Source: a virus
Length of the DNA: 50,590 nucleotides
IMG/VR virus record: IMGVR_UViG_3300028920_000095
Coordinates: 1 to 50,590 of that record
Direction: 5' to 3' (one strand)
Under the pieces are notes generated by a model. It was not told where the DNA came from and ran no database searches. It worked only from the letters and a program-made list of their open reading frames with translations. This document shows positions 15,823 to 24,785 of the stretch, one piece after another (the stretch's first letter is position 1; the number at the start of each line of letters is the position of its first letter). The position numbers and the translations under genes were made by a program.

Positions 15823-16266
15823 GTGGCAGACGTAATCCCTCATGACTTTTTTCGAGCAGTTTGTGAAAAAGAGCAAGACCTGAACAGTACAGATACTGTA
15901 AAAGTTGCACTGGTAGATAATACCTATACTCCGAGTGCTGATCATACTCAGTATTCAGATGTATCTGGTGATGAACTTGCCAATAGTAATGGTTATACTA
16001 CTGGTGGTTATACTGTTACTTGTACAGTGACTGATGATGATTCAAATGACCTTGTTAAAATTGATATTACAGACCCAACATGGACAGCTTCAGGTGGAAC
16101 ACTTGGTGGTGTTGCTGCTCGTTATGCTGTTGTATATAATGATAGTTCAACTCCTAAGTCAATTCTTTATATAATTGATCTTGGTGGAGATCAGACTGTT
16201 TCTGACGGTCAGACTTTCACTATCAATATTGACAGTGACGGACTGATGACTATTGCACAGGCATAA
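15823..16266 (+). CDS. Virion structural protein, common phage beta-sandwich type
   Basis: A 147-aa protein starting with GTG at 15823 (AAGGAG 6 bases upstream). TVKVALVDNTYTPSADHTQYSDVSGDE, GYTTGGYTVT, WTASGGTLGGVAARYAVVY and DLGGDQTVSDGQTFTINIDSDG follow the pattern of a widespread small phage structural protein found near tail or head decoration genes. It lies in the block between capsid and connector genes. The exact role (decoration or fibre attachment) is not known. Confidence 0.65.
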   Translation: MADVIPHDFFRAVCEKEQDLNSTDTVKVALVDNTYTPSADHTQYSDVSGDELANSNGYTTGGYTVTCTVTDDDSNDLVKIDITDPTWTASGGTLGGVAARYAVVYNDSSTPKSILYIIDLGGDQTVSDGQTFTINIDSDGLMTIAQA

Positions 16267-16323
16267 ACTTAATTTAAAAGGGGGAATTGTGAGTTCTTCC
16301 TTAATAATCTAAAGGAGTAAATT

Positions 16324-16608
16324 ATGGCAGAAGGAGATACCACAATTACTGATTGCACAAGATGCGGTCATACACTTGCACAACCAATAAAATCACGACA
16401 AATGGTTTCGATTAAACTGAATGGTACAGGCGGTCAGTTTCCGGCAGCAACACTTAATGTTGATGATACAATCGGCGCAGCATTCAAAAAGAATGATGGT
16501 GCGTTTCAGGAACTGAATAAGACGTATGCAATTAATCATGCTCCGTCTGAAGGTATGCGGCTTGTAGCAACGGTGTATCTAAAAATTGAAGAAGAACCAA
16601 TCTCATAA
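16324..16608 (+). CDS. Hypothetical small structural protein
   Basis: A 94-aa protein with AAAGGAG before the ATG. It has an N-terminal TRCGH Cys/His pair and then a strand-rich, low-charge sequence. Base composition is more GC-rich than in the tape-measure region, as in the adjoining adhesin gene. It is likely a virion component by position; the function is unknown. Confidence 0.5.
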   Translation: MAEGDTTITDCTRCGHTLAQPIKSRQMVSIKLNGTGGQFPAATLNVDDTIGAAFKKNDGAFQELNKTYAINHAPSEGMRLVATVYLKIEEEPIS

Positions 16609-16622
16609 TAAGGGTATAGACT

Positions 16623-19600
16623 ATGGCTGACAGATATTGGGTCGGTAATGGTGGTAACTGGAGTGATGATACTAACCACTGGGCAACGTCAAGCGGTGGA
16701 ACGCCTGGTGCTGGTAATAAGCCCGGAACCGGTGATCGTGGTGTTGTAGATGCATCCAGCGGAACAGGCACCATAACGGTTGATGAAACAATAGATGTTG
16801 ACGAAATAGATTGTTTATCCAGTCAGTCAATGTCGTTTGACCAAAATGGGTATGCGATGACAGCTTCTGAGTTCCGTTTTTATTCAGACGGAACCGGAAG
16901 CCTTACACTTGACGCTTCTATAACTTGTGATGGTGCTTCGCGTGTGGCTGTTGTAACTGATCAATGGGCTTCTGAAGATACGTCAAATGTTGATCTGACA
17001 ATAAGCGCAAACGTGAGCGTAAACTGGCAGCCAGATATTAAAAGCCTTACGGTTGATAATGGCGCAAATATGTCTTTGGGAAGTTATGACCTGCATGTAC
17101 AAGGGTCAAGCGACTTAGTAACTTTTGTTAATGGTGGAAGTATAAATCTTAGCAAACATATTTACATTGAACCGACAGCAAGTATAGCAGCAACAAAGAT
17201 TACTGCAGGGTCTCCGTCAATGTATGGTTCAAAAAGGGTATTTATATTACCACAGAGCGCAGGTCTTTCAATTGACATTGCTGGAATGCCTTATCCATGG
17301 GTTGATATTAGAACAGATTCTGGCATAACATCTACAACAATAAGACAAACAGGCAATGTAACGATAACTCAAAATCTTGCTTTTTTATCTCAAAGTTACG
17401 GTATTATTAATTATTATACCGATAATTATAATTTAACTGCTGCAAATTTATATATACAAGGAAATAATGCTGCGGCTTATCCTGTTTTAAATTGTGGGTC
17501 ATCAACTATTGATTTATCAAACTATGTGTTTTCTGAAGTAAATGATTATTCAGTAATTAATTTCGGTACGTCAACATGGTTTGTCGGTGGGGACTTTGAT
17601 CTAACTACGAATACAACCGTTAATGGAGCTGATACTTGTACAAAAATAGAATTTGATGGAACAGCAGCTTGTTCGCTAACTTCCGGTGGACAAACTTTGC
17701 CACCAATAGTGATAAAGAAAACAGGTAGTGGGTTTACATTCTCTGATTCAGCAACAATAGAATCCTTAACTGTTGATGCAACAAATAATCAAGCTGTATC
17801 ATGGAGCGGTCAGGTATTGACTTCTAACGGTAATGTTAATATTGGTGGTACTGGTACCTTGAATATGGGTAACGGACTAACCATTTCAGATGACGGAACT
17901 TTTACTCTTGGCGCATCTATTGGATCAATAACTTCAGCATCCTGTGTTTTCACTCTACAAGGTGATAATGCTATTGTTCTTAATCAAGCATTAACCGTTT
18001 CCAGACTGCTAACTAAAACTCCTAATAAAACAATAACTTGGACAGCGGCAAGCGGAAATAAATTAACAATCAGTAGTTATACTGCTGATGATGTTGGTGG
18101 TACTTCTGGAAACCTTGTTACATGGGTAAGTTCCAGTCCTTCTACTCAATATTATATTGATGCACCGGCCTCGATGGAAGTATCCTACCTTAGTGTAACA
18201 GACTGTAATAATACTGATACCGGAAATGAACCTGTTGCTGGTAACGGCACAAATGTAGATGGTGGAAATAATACTAACTGGGATTTTGATACACATTATT
18301 ATCATAGTACTGATACTGTTGAAATAACAACAAAGACACATACTTTTATTAAATATATGCCTGCTTTCAATCATACAACAGGAATTATTGAGGCAACAAC
18401 AAAAACTCATACTACATCAATTGGTATTGCAGTAACTCATACTACCAGTACTGTTGAAGCAGCAACTAAAAATCACACTGTAAATTATAAAATTAAATAT
18501 TGGGTTGGTAATGGTGGTAACTGGAGTGATGACACTAATCACTGGGCAATAGTAAGTGGTGGTACACCAATTTCAGGTAATAAACCTGATGCAAATAGTA
18601 TTACTATTATAGATGCAAATAGCGGTACAGGTACTATAACAGTAGATGAGGTAATTGACGTTGATGAGATAGACTGCCAAGCAACTCATTCTATGTCTTT
18701 TGATCAGAATGGGTATGCAATGACAGCTTCACAGTTCCAATTTAATTCAGACGGAACCGGAAGCCTTACACTTGACGCTTCTATAACTTGTGACGGTGCA
18801 GCCGCTAATTTATGCTTTGTTTCTAATTCATGGGCTTCAGAAGATACATCAGATGTAGATTTAACCATAAAAACAAATATTTATGTTCAATGCTATCCTA
18901 CTATTAAATCGCTTACCGTGGATGATGGCGCAGATATGCGTATTCAGACTTGGAATCTACATATACAAGGGTCAAGCGACTTAGTAACTTTTGTTAATGG
19001 TGGAAGTATATATCATCATGGTAGAAATCTTTATCTTGAACCAACAGCAAGCACAGCCGCAACAAAGATTACCGCAGGGTCTCCGTCAATATATGGTGCA
19101 ACAAAAAGATTATTTATAGTACCACAGAGTTCAGGGCTTTCGATTGATATTGCTGGAATGCCTTATCAATGGATTGATATTAGAACAGATTCTGGTATTA
19201 CATCTACAACAATAAGACAAACAGGCAATGTAACGATAACGGAAAATCTTGCTTTTTTATGTCAAAGTTACGGTATTATTAATTATTATACCGATAACTA
19301 TAATTTAACGGCTGCAAATTTATATTTTGATGGGCAGACTGGTAGCACATATCCTGTTTTAAATTGTGGCTCGTCTACTATTGATTTATCGAATTATGTA
19401 ACATTTGATCCTGTTCGTCCGTATCATACAATTAATTTCGATACCTCAACATGGTTTGTCGGTGGTGATTTTGATTTAAGTACCAACGCTACTGTAAATG
19501 GAGCTGATACTTGTACAAAGATAGAATTTGATGGAACAGCAGCTTGTTCACTAACTTCCGGTGGGCAAACACTGCCGCCGATAGTGATAAAGAAAACAGG

Positions 19601-20543
19601 CGGTGGGTTTACATTTAGTGACTCTGCGACAATGCAATCACTGACTGTTGATGCTGCAAATGATCAAGCAGTATCTTGGAGTGGTCAATCAATAATATCT
19701 AACGGTAATGTTAATATTGGTGGTACTGGTACCTTGAATATGGGTAACGGACTAACCATTTCAGATGACGGAACTTTTACTCTCGGCGCATCCGTTGGTT
19801 CAATAACTTCAGCGTCATGCGTATTTACTTTACAGGGTGATAATGCTATTGTTCTTAATCAAGCATTAACTGTTTCCAGACTGCTCACTAAGACTCCTAA
19901 TAAAACAATTACATGGACTGCTGCCAGTGGTAATAAGCTGACAATCAGTAGTTATACTGACAGTGATGTTGGAGGCACTTCTGGAAACCTTGTTACATGG
20001 GTAAGTTCCAGTCCATCTACGCAATACTACATTGATGCACCGGCCTCGATGGAAGTATCCTACCTTAGTGTAACAGACTGTAATAATACCGATACCGGAA
20101 ATGAACCAGTAGCAGGTAATGGAACAAATGTAAATGGTGGAAATAACACAAACTGGAATTTCGATCCGTACTATAATCACACGACTGGAACTGCCGAAGC
20201 AACAACTAAAACACATACCCTATCAACAGATACTGTAATAACTCATACTACTGGTACTGTTGCTACAACTTTAAAAACTCATACAGTAACTTATCTATTT
20301 AATCATACTAAATCATCTGCTATAATTTCTACTGGTACACATGCAATTATTGTTGATGCAATAGTAATAAACCATACTACTAATATAATTGAAATGTTAT
20401 CTCAAACACATACTGTATCAATAATTTCTCCATCCTCTGAGGTATTTAATCCAAGATCAGGAGTTGTACCTAATGGTAGAGATGAAATAAGTATTGGAAG
20501 TTTTAATAATTTTGCTAATCCTGAAGAAGATAGATATATTTAA
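16623..20543 (+). CDS. Large internally duplicated adhesin / head-fibre-like protein
   Basis: A 1306-aa protein rich in Gly, Asn, Thr and Ser without an obvious signal peptide. It opens with YWVGNGGNWSDDTNHWA, a motif typical of bacterial and phage beta-helix adhesins, and the same motif returns near residue 626. Each half continues with matching beta-solenoid-like repeats and ends with several HTTGxxEATTKTHT-type repeats. The C-terminus NPRSGVVPNGRDEISIGSFN may anchor it. It probably forms a fibre binding host or environmental glycans. Its position between capsid and connector genes rather than after the tape measure suggests head attachment, but that is inference. Confidence 0.75.
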   Translation: MADRYWVGNGGNWSDDTNHWATSSGGTPGAGNKPGTGDRGVVDASSGTGTITVDETIDVDEIDCLSSQSMSFDQNGYAMTASEFRFYSDGTGSLTLDASITCDGASRVAVVTDQWASEDTSNVDLTISANVSVNWQPDIKSLTVDNGANMSLGSYDLHVQGSSDLVTFVNGGSINLSKHIYIEPTASIAATKITAGSPSMYGSKRVFILPQSAGLSIDIAGMPYPWVDIRTDSGITSTTIRQTGNVTITQNLAFLSQSYGIINYYTDNYNLTAANLYIQGNNAAAYPVLNCGSSTIDLSNYVFSEVNDYSVINFGTSTWFVGGDFDLTTNTTVNGADTCTKIEFDGTAACSLTSGGQTLPPIVIKKTGSGFTFSDSATIESLTVDATNNQAVSWSGQVLTSNGNVNIGGTGTLNMGNGLTISDDGTFTLGASIGSITSASCVFTLQGDNAIVLNQALTVSRLLTKTPNKTITWTAASGNKLTISSYTADDVGGTSGNLVTWVSSSPSTQYYIDAPASMEVSYLSVTDCNNTDTGNEPVAGNGTNVDGGNNTNWDFDTHYYHSTDTVEITTKTHTFIKYMPAFNHTTGIIEATTKTHTTSIGIAVTHTTSTVEAATKNHTVNYKIKYWVGNGGNWSDDTNHWAIVSGGTPISGNKPDANSITIIDANSGTGTITVDEVIDVDEIDCQATHSMSFDQNGYAMTASQFQFNSDGTGSLTLDASITCDGAAANLCFVSNSWASEDTSDVDLTIKTNIYVQCYPTIKSLTVDDGADMRIQTWNLHIQGSSDLVTFVNGGSIYHHGRNLYLEPTASTAATKITAGSPSIYGATKRLFIVPQSSGLSIDIAGMPYQWIDIRTDSGITSTTIRQTGNVTITENLAFLCQSYGIINYYTDNYNLTAANLYFDGQTGSTYPVLNCGSSTIDLSNYVTFDPVRPYHTINFDTSTWFVGGDFDLSTNATVNGADTCTKIEFDGTAACSLTSGGQTLPPIVIKKTGGGFTFSDSATMQSLTVDAANDQAVSWSGQSIISNGNVNIGGTGTLNMGNGLTISDDGTFTLGASVGSITSASCVFTLQGDNAIVLNQALTVSRLLTKTPNKTITWTAASGNKLTISSYTDSDVGGTSGNLVTWVSSSPSTQYYIDAPASMEVSYLSVTDCNNTDTGNEPVAGNGTNVNGGNNTNWNFDPYYNHTTGTAEATTKTHTLSTDTVITHTTGTVATTLKTHTVTYLFNHTKSSAIISTGTHAIIVDAIVINHTTNIIEMLSQTHTVSIISPSSEVFNPRSGVVPNGRDEISIGSFNNFANPEEDRYI
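16635..18290 (+). repeat. Internal duplication, copy A
   Basis: First unit of the duplicated adhesin half. It aligns with copy B with an offset of 1863 bases at the start and 1875 bases towards the end, all differences being in frame. Exact runs shared with copy B include 86 bases (17823-17908) and 59 bases (18156-18214); between these the DNA differs while much of the protein stays the same. Confidence 0.85.
18498..20165 (+). repeat. Internal duplication, copy B
   Basis: Second unit, starting at the second YWVGNGGNWSDD motif. Exact matches with copy A lie at 19698-19783 (86 bases) and 20031-20089 (59 bases), separated by synonymously diverged stretches. Confidence 0.85.
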
Positions 20544-20563
20544 TTAATTAAAGTAGAGGAAAT

Positions 20564-23071
20564 ATGGCAACATATAAAGGCTTTACCTATAATTTAGCTG
20601 GATCGCCAAAACCACCTGGTGGATGGGGAACTGTAGAAAACCAACTTGATTTTGATTTAATAGATAATATAGTAGGTGATTGTATAACTGCTTTAAGTGA
20701 TACAACAGGACACAAACATGATAAATTATATAATACTATTTCTAATGTTGGTGTAAGGGTAAATGGTCAAGGCGATATTCGTTTAGAATATGATGCATTT
20801 AATTATATTACTTTTGGAATTAATTCTTCTGGTAATTTAAATATTACTCCAAGTGGTGGAAATGTCGGTATCGGTGTTAGTGATCCTGATGTAATATTGG
20901 AAGTATATAGTACAACCAGCCCTCAGTTTAAAATATCATATGATGGTTCTAATTATACCACGTTTGATTGTAGTTCTGGTGGTAATTTAACTATTGCACC
21001 CAGCGGTGGCAACATGTTCTTGACTGGTAGTGCTTATGCAATAAATTCTACTACTACTGCAACTATGTATATATCATCTGACACAGATGATAATAGTGCT
21101 GATGCAGACGCAAAGATGTTTTTCTATACTAATGGAGCACCAGGATCAGGAACAGCAAAAGGTAATATTGGATATGATGAGGGTGACGATAGACTTGTTA
21201 TTGGTTATGGATCTAATAAAGATGTTTATATTGATACTGATGGTGACACTGGGTTTGGAATTTCTGTACCAACCGCAGTCGTAGATATTAAGTCTCCCGG
21301 CGGTGGAAATTATAATGCTCTACAGGTGGTTAATTCGCAGGATACCGACCCGCTGTTTGCGATATTTGAGGAAGGTAGTAATCACGGTATGGCATACCTG
21401 TATAATGCTTCTGGTGCCGCTCGGGTGCAGTTATCTTCGACAGATAGCTATCCTAATTACTTTATGGAAAACGTGGGTATTGGCATTTCATCTCTCGATA
21501 GCTGGGACGGTTCGTATAATGCTTTACAGCTTGGCACTGCTGGCGCATTAATGGCGAATGAATCCACTGGACAAGGCTTTTATATATTGTCAAATCAATT
21601 TTACGACGGTACATGGAAGGCACGAAAAGCCGGAGTATCTGCTCGTATAGACATGACTTCCGGTGCATATATTTTCTATACTGCTGCGTCAGAGCCGGGA
21701 GATGGCGATGAGGTTGTGGATTATAATGCTATGACGATTCTGAATGGCGGCAATGTCGGTATTGGAGTATCTGACCCAGACACTCCACTGGAAATATTAT
21801 ACACAGGAAATCAATTAAAACTTTCTTATGACGGTACTGATAACGCTACTTTTGCGGTTGATACAAACGGATATATGACTATTACTCCGTCAGGTAGTTC
21901 AATAGGATTAAATGTAATAAGTAATGTATCACTTTTAAATATTGGTGGTACTAAGACTGCTGTTACTGCTTTTGCAATAGGTTTAAGGCATGGAGAAACA
22001 CTTACTGCATCTGCTGATAATGATGGTCTATATACTGTTTTTGGTAATGCTACATATAATGATTCTGGTTATAGTGGAGTAAAACATTATTTCCTATATC
22101 AACAGACAGAAGCAGATAATTACTTACAGGGTAATGTCGGTATCGGCACTGCTACACCAGATAGACTATTACACGTTGAAGTTGAGGATGCTGTAACAAA
22201 TGCAGTAACTTATGTTTCGCGCTTCTCTCATTTTACATCCGGAACAGCGGATGACGGTATAGGTGTTGGCCTTGAATTTGAAGTTGAAGGTATGTATGGT
22301 ACTGATGTATATGGAGAATTGACTTGTACTGCTTCCAGTAGCACTGGTGACGGAAAGATGAATATACGCGCCTATGATGTAACAGCAACAGGAGTTGTTG
22401 ATGTAATTAATGCCGATCCAAGTAATGTGGTAATCGGTAATGGGTTAGATACACGGCTCGGTATAGGCGTAACCCCCACGCAAAAATTTGAAATCGGCTC
22501 GACAAATAATAGTGACCGAATATCCATTTATCATTCAAATGTTCACGCGAATATTGACTGGGATGATGGCTTTCTTAAACTTAATACCGTTGAAACCGGG
22601 CAAGATACTGTCGTAACGATTAACGAAACGAATACTCAAGGCGTTGGCTATTTACGGGTTTATAATCAAGACAGTACCCAGAGTATTCAATTAATTGCGG
22701 GCGGTTCCGAAGCACGAATGAGGGGGAACGGGTGTCCGTTAAGTTTTCAACATACTGCGGAAGAAGATGTGTATTTTTTTAGTACCGCTTCGGCGGGAGA
22801 AACGCCAACGATTCAAATTAGCGGCAGAAACGGCACAGATACGGTACGCCGTACGTTGTCTATCGGTATGAGTTCAACGGTAGATGATCAAGTCGATTTT
22901 ACAGGGCTTAGCACTTATGAATTTACAGGTGATTTAAACGAAAGCGGTGTACGTGTTGCAACAGGTGATGGCACAACAGGGGGCACAGGATCGGCAGGGG
23001 CAGGGAATCAATATATTGAAATCAGCGTTGCAGGGACAACGTATAAAGTTTTACACGACGGAACAGTATAA
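20564..23071 (+). CDS. Fibre / receptor-binding structural protein
   Basis: An 835-aa protein with a GAGG-type SD. The N-terminal part (KGFTYNLAGSPKPPGGWGTVENQLDFDLID) looks like a virion attachment domain. Repeats of the NVGIGVSDPD / NVGIGTATPD type (near residues 99, 395 and 523) are typical of trimeric phage fibres and bacterial beta-rich adhesins. The C-terminal end is Gly-rich (GTTGGTGSAGAGNQ), with a final strand AGTTYKVLHDG. Base composition rises in GC in patches at about 21,240-21,780 and 22,240-23,071, suggesting exchange of receptor-binding parts. The host receptor is unknown. Confidence 0.75.
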   Translation: MATYKGFTYNLAGSPKPPGGWGTVENQLDFDLIDNIVGDCITALSDTTGHKHDKLYNTISNVGVRVNGQGDIRLEYDAFNYITFGINSSGNLNITPSGGNVGIGVSDPDVILEVYSTTSPQFKISYDGSNYTTFDCSSGGNLTIAPSGGNMFLTGSAYAINSTTTATMYISSDTDDNSADADAKMFFYTNGAPGSGTAKGNIGYDEGDDRLVIGYGSNKDVYIDTDGDTGFGISVPTAVVDIKSPGGGNYNALQVVNSQDTDPLFAIFEEGSNHGMAYLYNASGAARVQLSSTDSYPNYFMENVGIGISSLDSWDGSYNALQLGTAGALMANESTGQGFYILSNQFYDGTWKARKAGVSARIDMTSGAYIFYTAASEPGDGDEVVDYNAMTILNGGNVGIGVSDPDTPLEILYTGNQLKLSYDGTDNATFAVDTNGYMTITPSGSSIGLNVISNVSLLNIGGTKTAVTAFAIGLRHGETLTASADNDGLYTVFGNATYNDSGYSGVKHYFLYQQTEADNYLQGNVGIGTATPDRLLHVEVEDAVTNAVTYVSRFSHFTSGTADDGIGVGLEFEVEGMYGTDVYGELTCTASSSTGDGKMNIRAYDVTATGVVDVINADPSNVVIGNGLDTRLGIGVTPTQKFEIGSTNNSDRISIYHSNVHANIDWDDGFLKLNTVETGQDTVVTINETNTQGVGYLRVYNQDSTQSIQLIAGGSEARMRGNGCPLSFQHTAEEDVYFFSTASAGETPTIQISGRNGTDTVRRTLSIGMSSTVDDQVDFTGLSTYEFTGDLNESGVRVATGDGTTGGTGSAGAGNQYIEISVAGTTYKVLHDGTV

Positions 23072-23083
23072 AGGAGATAAATT

Positions 23084-23341
23084 ATGTCAGATATAACCAT
23101 TACAACGACAACGGAATATCAGAAGATACAGCAGTGTATCGCTATCGGTAAATGGGAACCGGGCGAAGATTTTGAATTTAAAATCGGCGACAAAATAAAC
23201 GGATATACAATTTATTACGATATGAAGGGCTTGTATGTAATTTACGAAAATGAAAGAAAACACGCGCCGTTGGTATTTTGCGAACACGGCGGCGTATGCG
23301 AATTATCGACGTTTGAGTCCATGTATGAGCCGACAGCATGA
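23084..23341 (+). CDS. Hypothetical protein following the fibre gene
   Basis: An 85-aa protein with AAGGAG before the ATG. It shares the GC-richer composition of the fibre 3' end, suggesting they moved together. It has an aromatic strand-rich sequence (GYTIYYDMKGLYVIYENERK) and three cysteines. It could be a fibre-associated or chaperone protein by position only. Its stop overlaps the next start (ATGA). Confidence 0.55.
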   Translation: MSDITITTTTEYQKIQQCIAIGKWEPGEDFEFKIGDKINGYTIYYDMKGLYVIYENERKHAPLVFCEHGGVCELSTFESMYEPTA

Positions 23342-23781
23342 TAACTCAAATCTGGTGCGGCAACAATCACCCTGAACCAATACAGGGTGCAAGGGTATTG
23401 ACTATACCAGAGAGCAATACGCCAACGATATCTGCTGATTATGCGCGGTTTGAACTGGCAATAAAGGAACCAGATTTAATCTATGCAGATTTTGACATAG
23501 AACCGTTTGATGGATTTTATGAATATTTTAAAAGCCTTAAACCTGGAAAACCACATTTTGTAAAATATGCTAATTATCCTGAATGCTGTTTATTTGCTGT
23601 AAATGGTTGCTGTGATTTTTTTAAAGAATTATTAGAAGATAAGAAAAGGCGAAATATATCAGATTGTTATTCATGGACATTTAAAATATTGAGGATGAAA
23701 AAAACTCAGGTATATTATATACCGAATGAAATTTATAATCATAGACATGATACTTATTCAAAATTAAAAAAGGAGAAATAA
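23338..23781 (+). CDS. Small GT32-like glycosyltransferase (possibly minimal)
   Basis: A 147-aa protein coupled by ATGA to the previous gene. The N-terminus ITQIWCGNNHPEP resembles the IPKIIHxxWFGGxPLP start of GT32 (Gly_transf_sug) enzymes. SADYARFELAIKEPDLIYAD followed by FDIEP resembles their ..SDxxRyxiLyxxGGiYlDxDve region with a DxD pair at D51/D53. It is shorter than usual GT32 enzymes, so it may be a minimal or decayed enzyme. It could glycosylate the adjacent fibre or modify a sugar receptor. The match is by pattern only. Confidence 0.5.
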   Translation: MITQIWCGNNHPEPIQGARVLTIPESNTPTISADYARFELAIKEPDLIYADFDIEPFDGFYEYFKSLKPGKPHFVKYANYPECCLFAVNGCCDFFKELLEDKKRRNISDCYSWTFKILRMKKTQVYYIPNEIYNHRHDTYSKLKKEK

Positions 23782-23782
23782 A

Positions 23783-24043
23783 ATGGCAGACGTATGGAAT
23801 GTACAAGATAGTAGAGTTCCAACCAGTATTGGAGAAATTGGAATTGCACTATATAATGTTGATGGACAAGTAGCAAATCATATGGCAAAATATAATGTGA
23901 AAGTATTAGATCAAAATGGAGAAGTATTGAAGCAATTAAATGGAGATTTAAAGCCACATTTGACAACAGAACAAACTACTACTATTGTTAATTTTCTTGC
24001 AGATATGAGAACAAAAGTAGAAACCCAAATTATACCAGATTAA
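23783..24043 (+). CDS. Small conserved-type phage protein, unknown function
   Basis: An 86-aa protein with AAAAAGGAG before the ATG. The pattern KYNVKVLDQNGEVLKQLNGD, then PHLTTEQTTTIVNFLADMRTKVETQIIP, resembles small proteins found beside fibre or tail genes in other phages. It has a strand-rich first half and a helical second half. It ends the fibre block, before a 92-base AT-rich gap. Confidence 0.55.
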   Translation: MADVWNVQDSRVPTSIGEIGIALYNVDGQVANHMAKYNVKVLDQNGEVLKQLNGDLKPHLTTEQTTTIVNFLADMRTKVETQIIPD

Positions 24044-24135
24044 TATTTAATAATGATATTATAATTTTGTTATTTTAATAATAATGATAATTAATTTAGT
24101 ATTTATTAAATTTAACCAGTCAAAATAGGAATATT
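24044..24135 (+). promoter_or_regulatory. AT-rich gap before the neck gene cluster
   Basis: A 92-base stretch that is almost entirely A and T, with overlapping imperfect inverted repeats of AATAATGATA-type words. It separates the fibre block from the neck genes and ends with AGGAATATT before the ATG at 24136. It could hold a promoter for the neck/tail genes; no specific hexamers can be chosen with confidence. Confidence 0.3.
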
Positions 24136-24555
24136 ATGAAGATTTCAAGAAAAGATTTGAATAGTTTGTACAACAATATCACAACAATCATCAATTCTAA
24201 AGATGATAAATACAATTATGGATTGATTCACGCATTGATTCGTAATAAACATAAAATTAAAAATTTTATTGAAGAAATGGCAGATCAGCAAAAAGAATTT
24301 GCAGAACGTAGTAATTCATTATTTTTAGAATATGCTAATAAAGATGATGAAGGAAAACCTATTGAAATTAATTCAGGAGAAAAACCAGAATTTGATATCA
24401 AAAGGAAAGAATTGGAGAAAATAATTACAGATTATTTCAAGGAAGAAATAGAGTTTGATCATTACAAAATCCTAAATAAGTATGTTCCTGATGAGAATGA
24501 AAAAGTAATGGGTTCAGTTGCTGAAGTTTGTTATTATTTTTCTGAAGAGGAATAA
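24136..24555 (+). CDS. Hypothetical protein, DUF1617-like pattern
   Basis: A 139-aa charged, helical protein with an AGGA SD. The layout KISRKDLNSLYNNITTI... followed by FAERSNSLFLEYANKDDEGKPIEI and a final EIEFDHYKI segment resembles DUF1617-type small phage proteins, whose role is unknown. It lies just before the connector genes. Resemblance is by overall pattern only. Confidence 0.5.
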   Translation: MKISRKDLNSLYNNITTIINSKDDKYNYGLIHALIRNKHKIKNFIEEMADQQKEFAERSNSLFLEYANKDDEGKPIEINSGEKPEFDIKRKELEKIITDYFKEEIEFDHYKILNKYVPDENEKVMGSVAEVCYYFSEEE

Positions 24556-24558
24556 TAT

Positions 24559-24771
24559 ATGGCTGGATATGGTGATAATTATGACTATGGGGATTCATTA
24601 TATAAAGATGAAGATGAACCTACTTCATCTACAGCTAAATGCATAAGAAATCTCCTTAAATTTGATAACATGTTGATAATGCTGAATTCTCCTGCTGTTA
24701 GCAATGGCATCATGGGATTCCGTAGTGGTCAAGAATTAAAATCTACAACTGATTTTATTGAGTTTCAATAA
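24559..24771 (+). CDS. Small hypothetical protein
   Basis: A 70-aa protein starting 3 bases after the previous stop, with GAGG about 9 bases before its ATG. The N-terminus is Gly/Tyr/Asp-rich (MAGYGDNYDYGDSLYKDEDE), and the rest is short and mixed. No family is recognised. It is translated in line with the neck cluster. Confidence 0.5.
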   Translation: MAGYGDNYDYGDSLYKDEDEPTSSTAKCIRNLLKFDNMLIMLNSPAVSNGIMGFRSGQELKSTTDFIEFQ

Positions 24772-24785
24772 GGGGTAATTTATAT

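Noticed and set aside
18063-18410. Cys-rich minus-strand ORFs (also 19866-20216) in the adhesin
   Set aside because: They are twin shadows created by the internal duplication on the other strand; no start signals.
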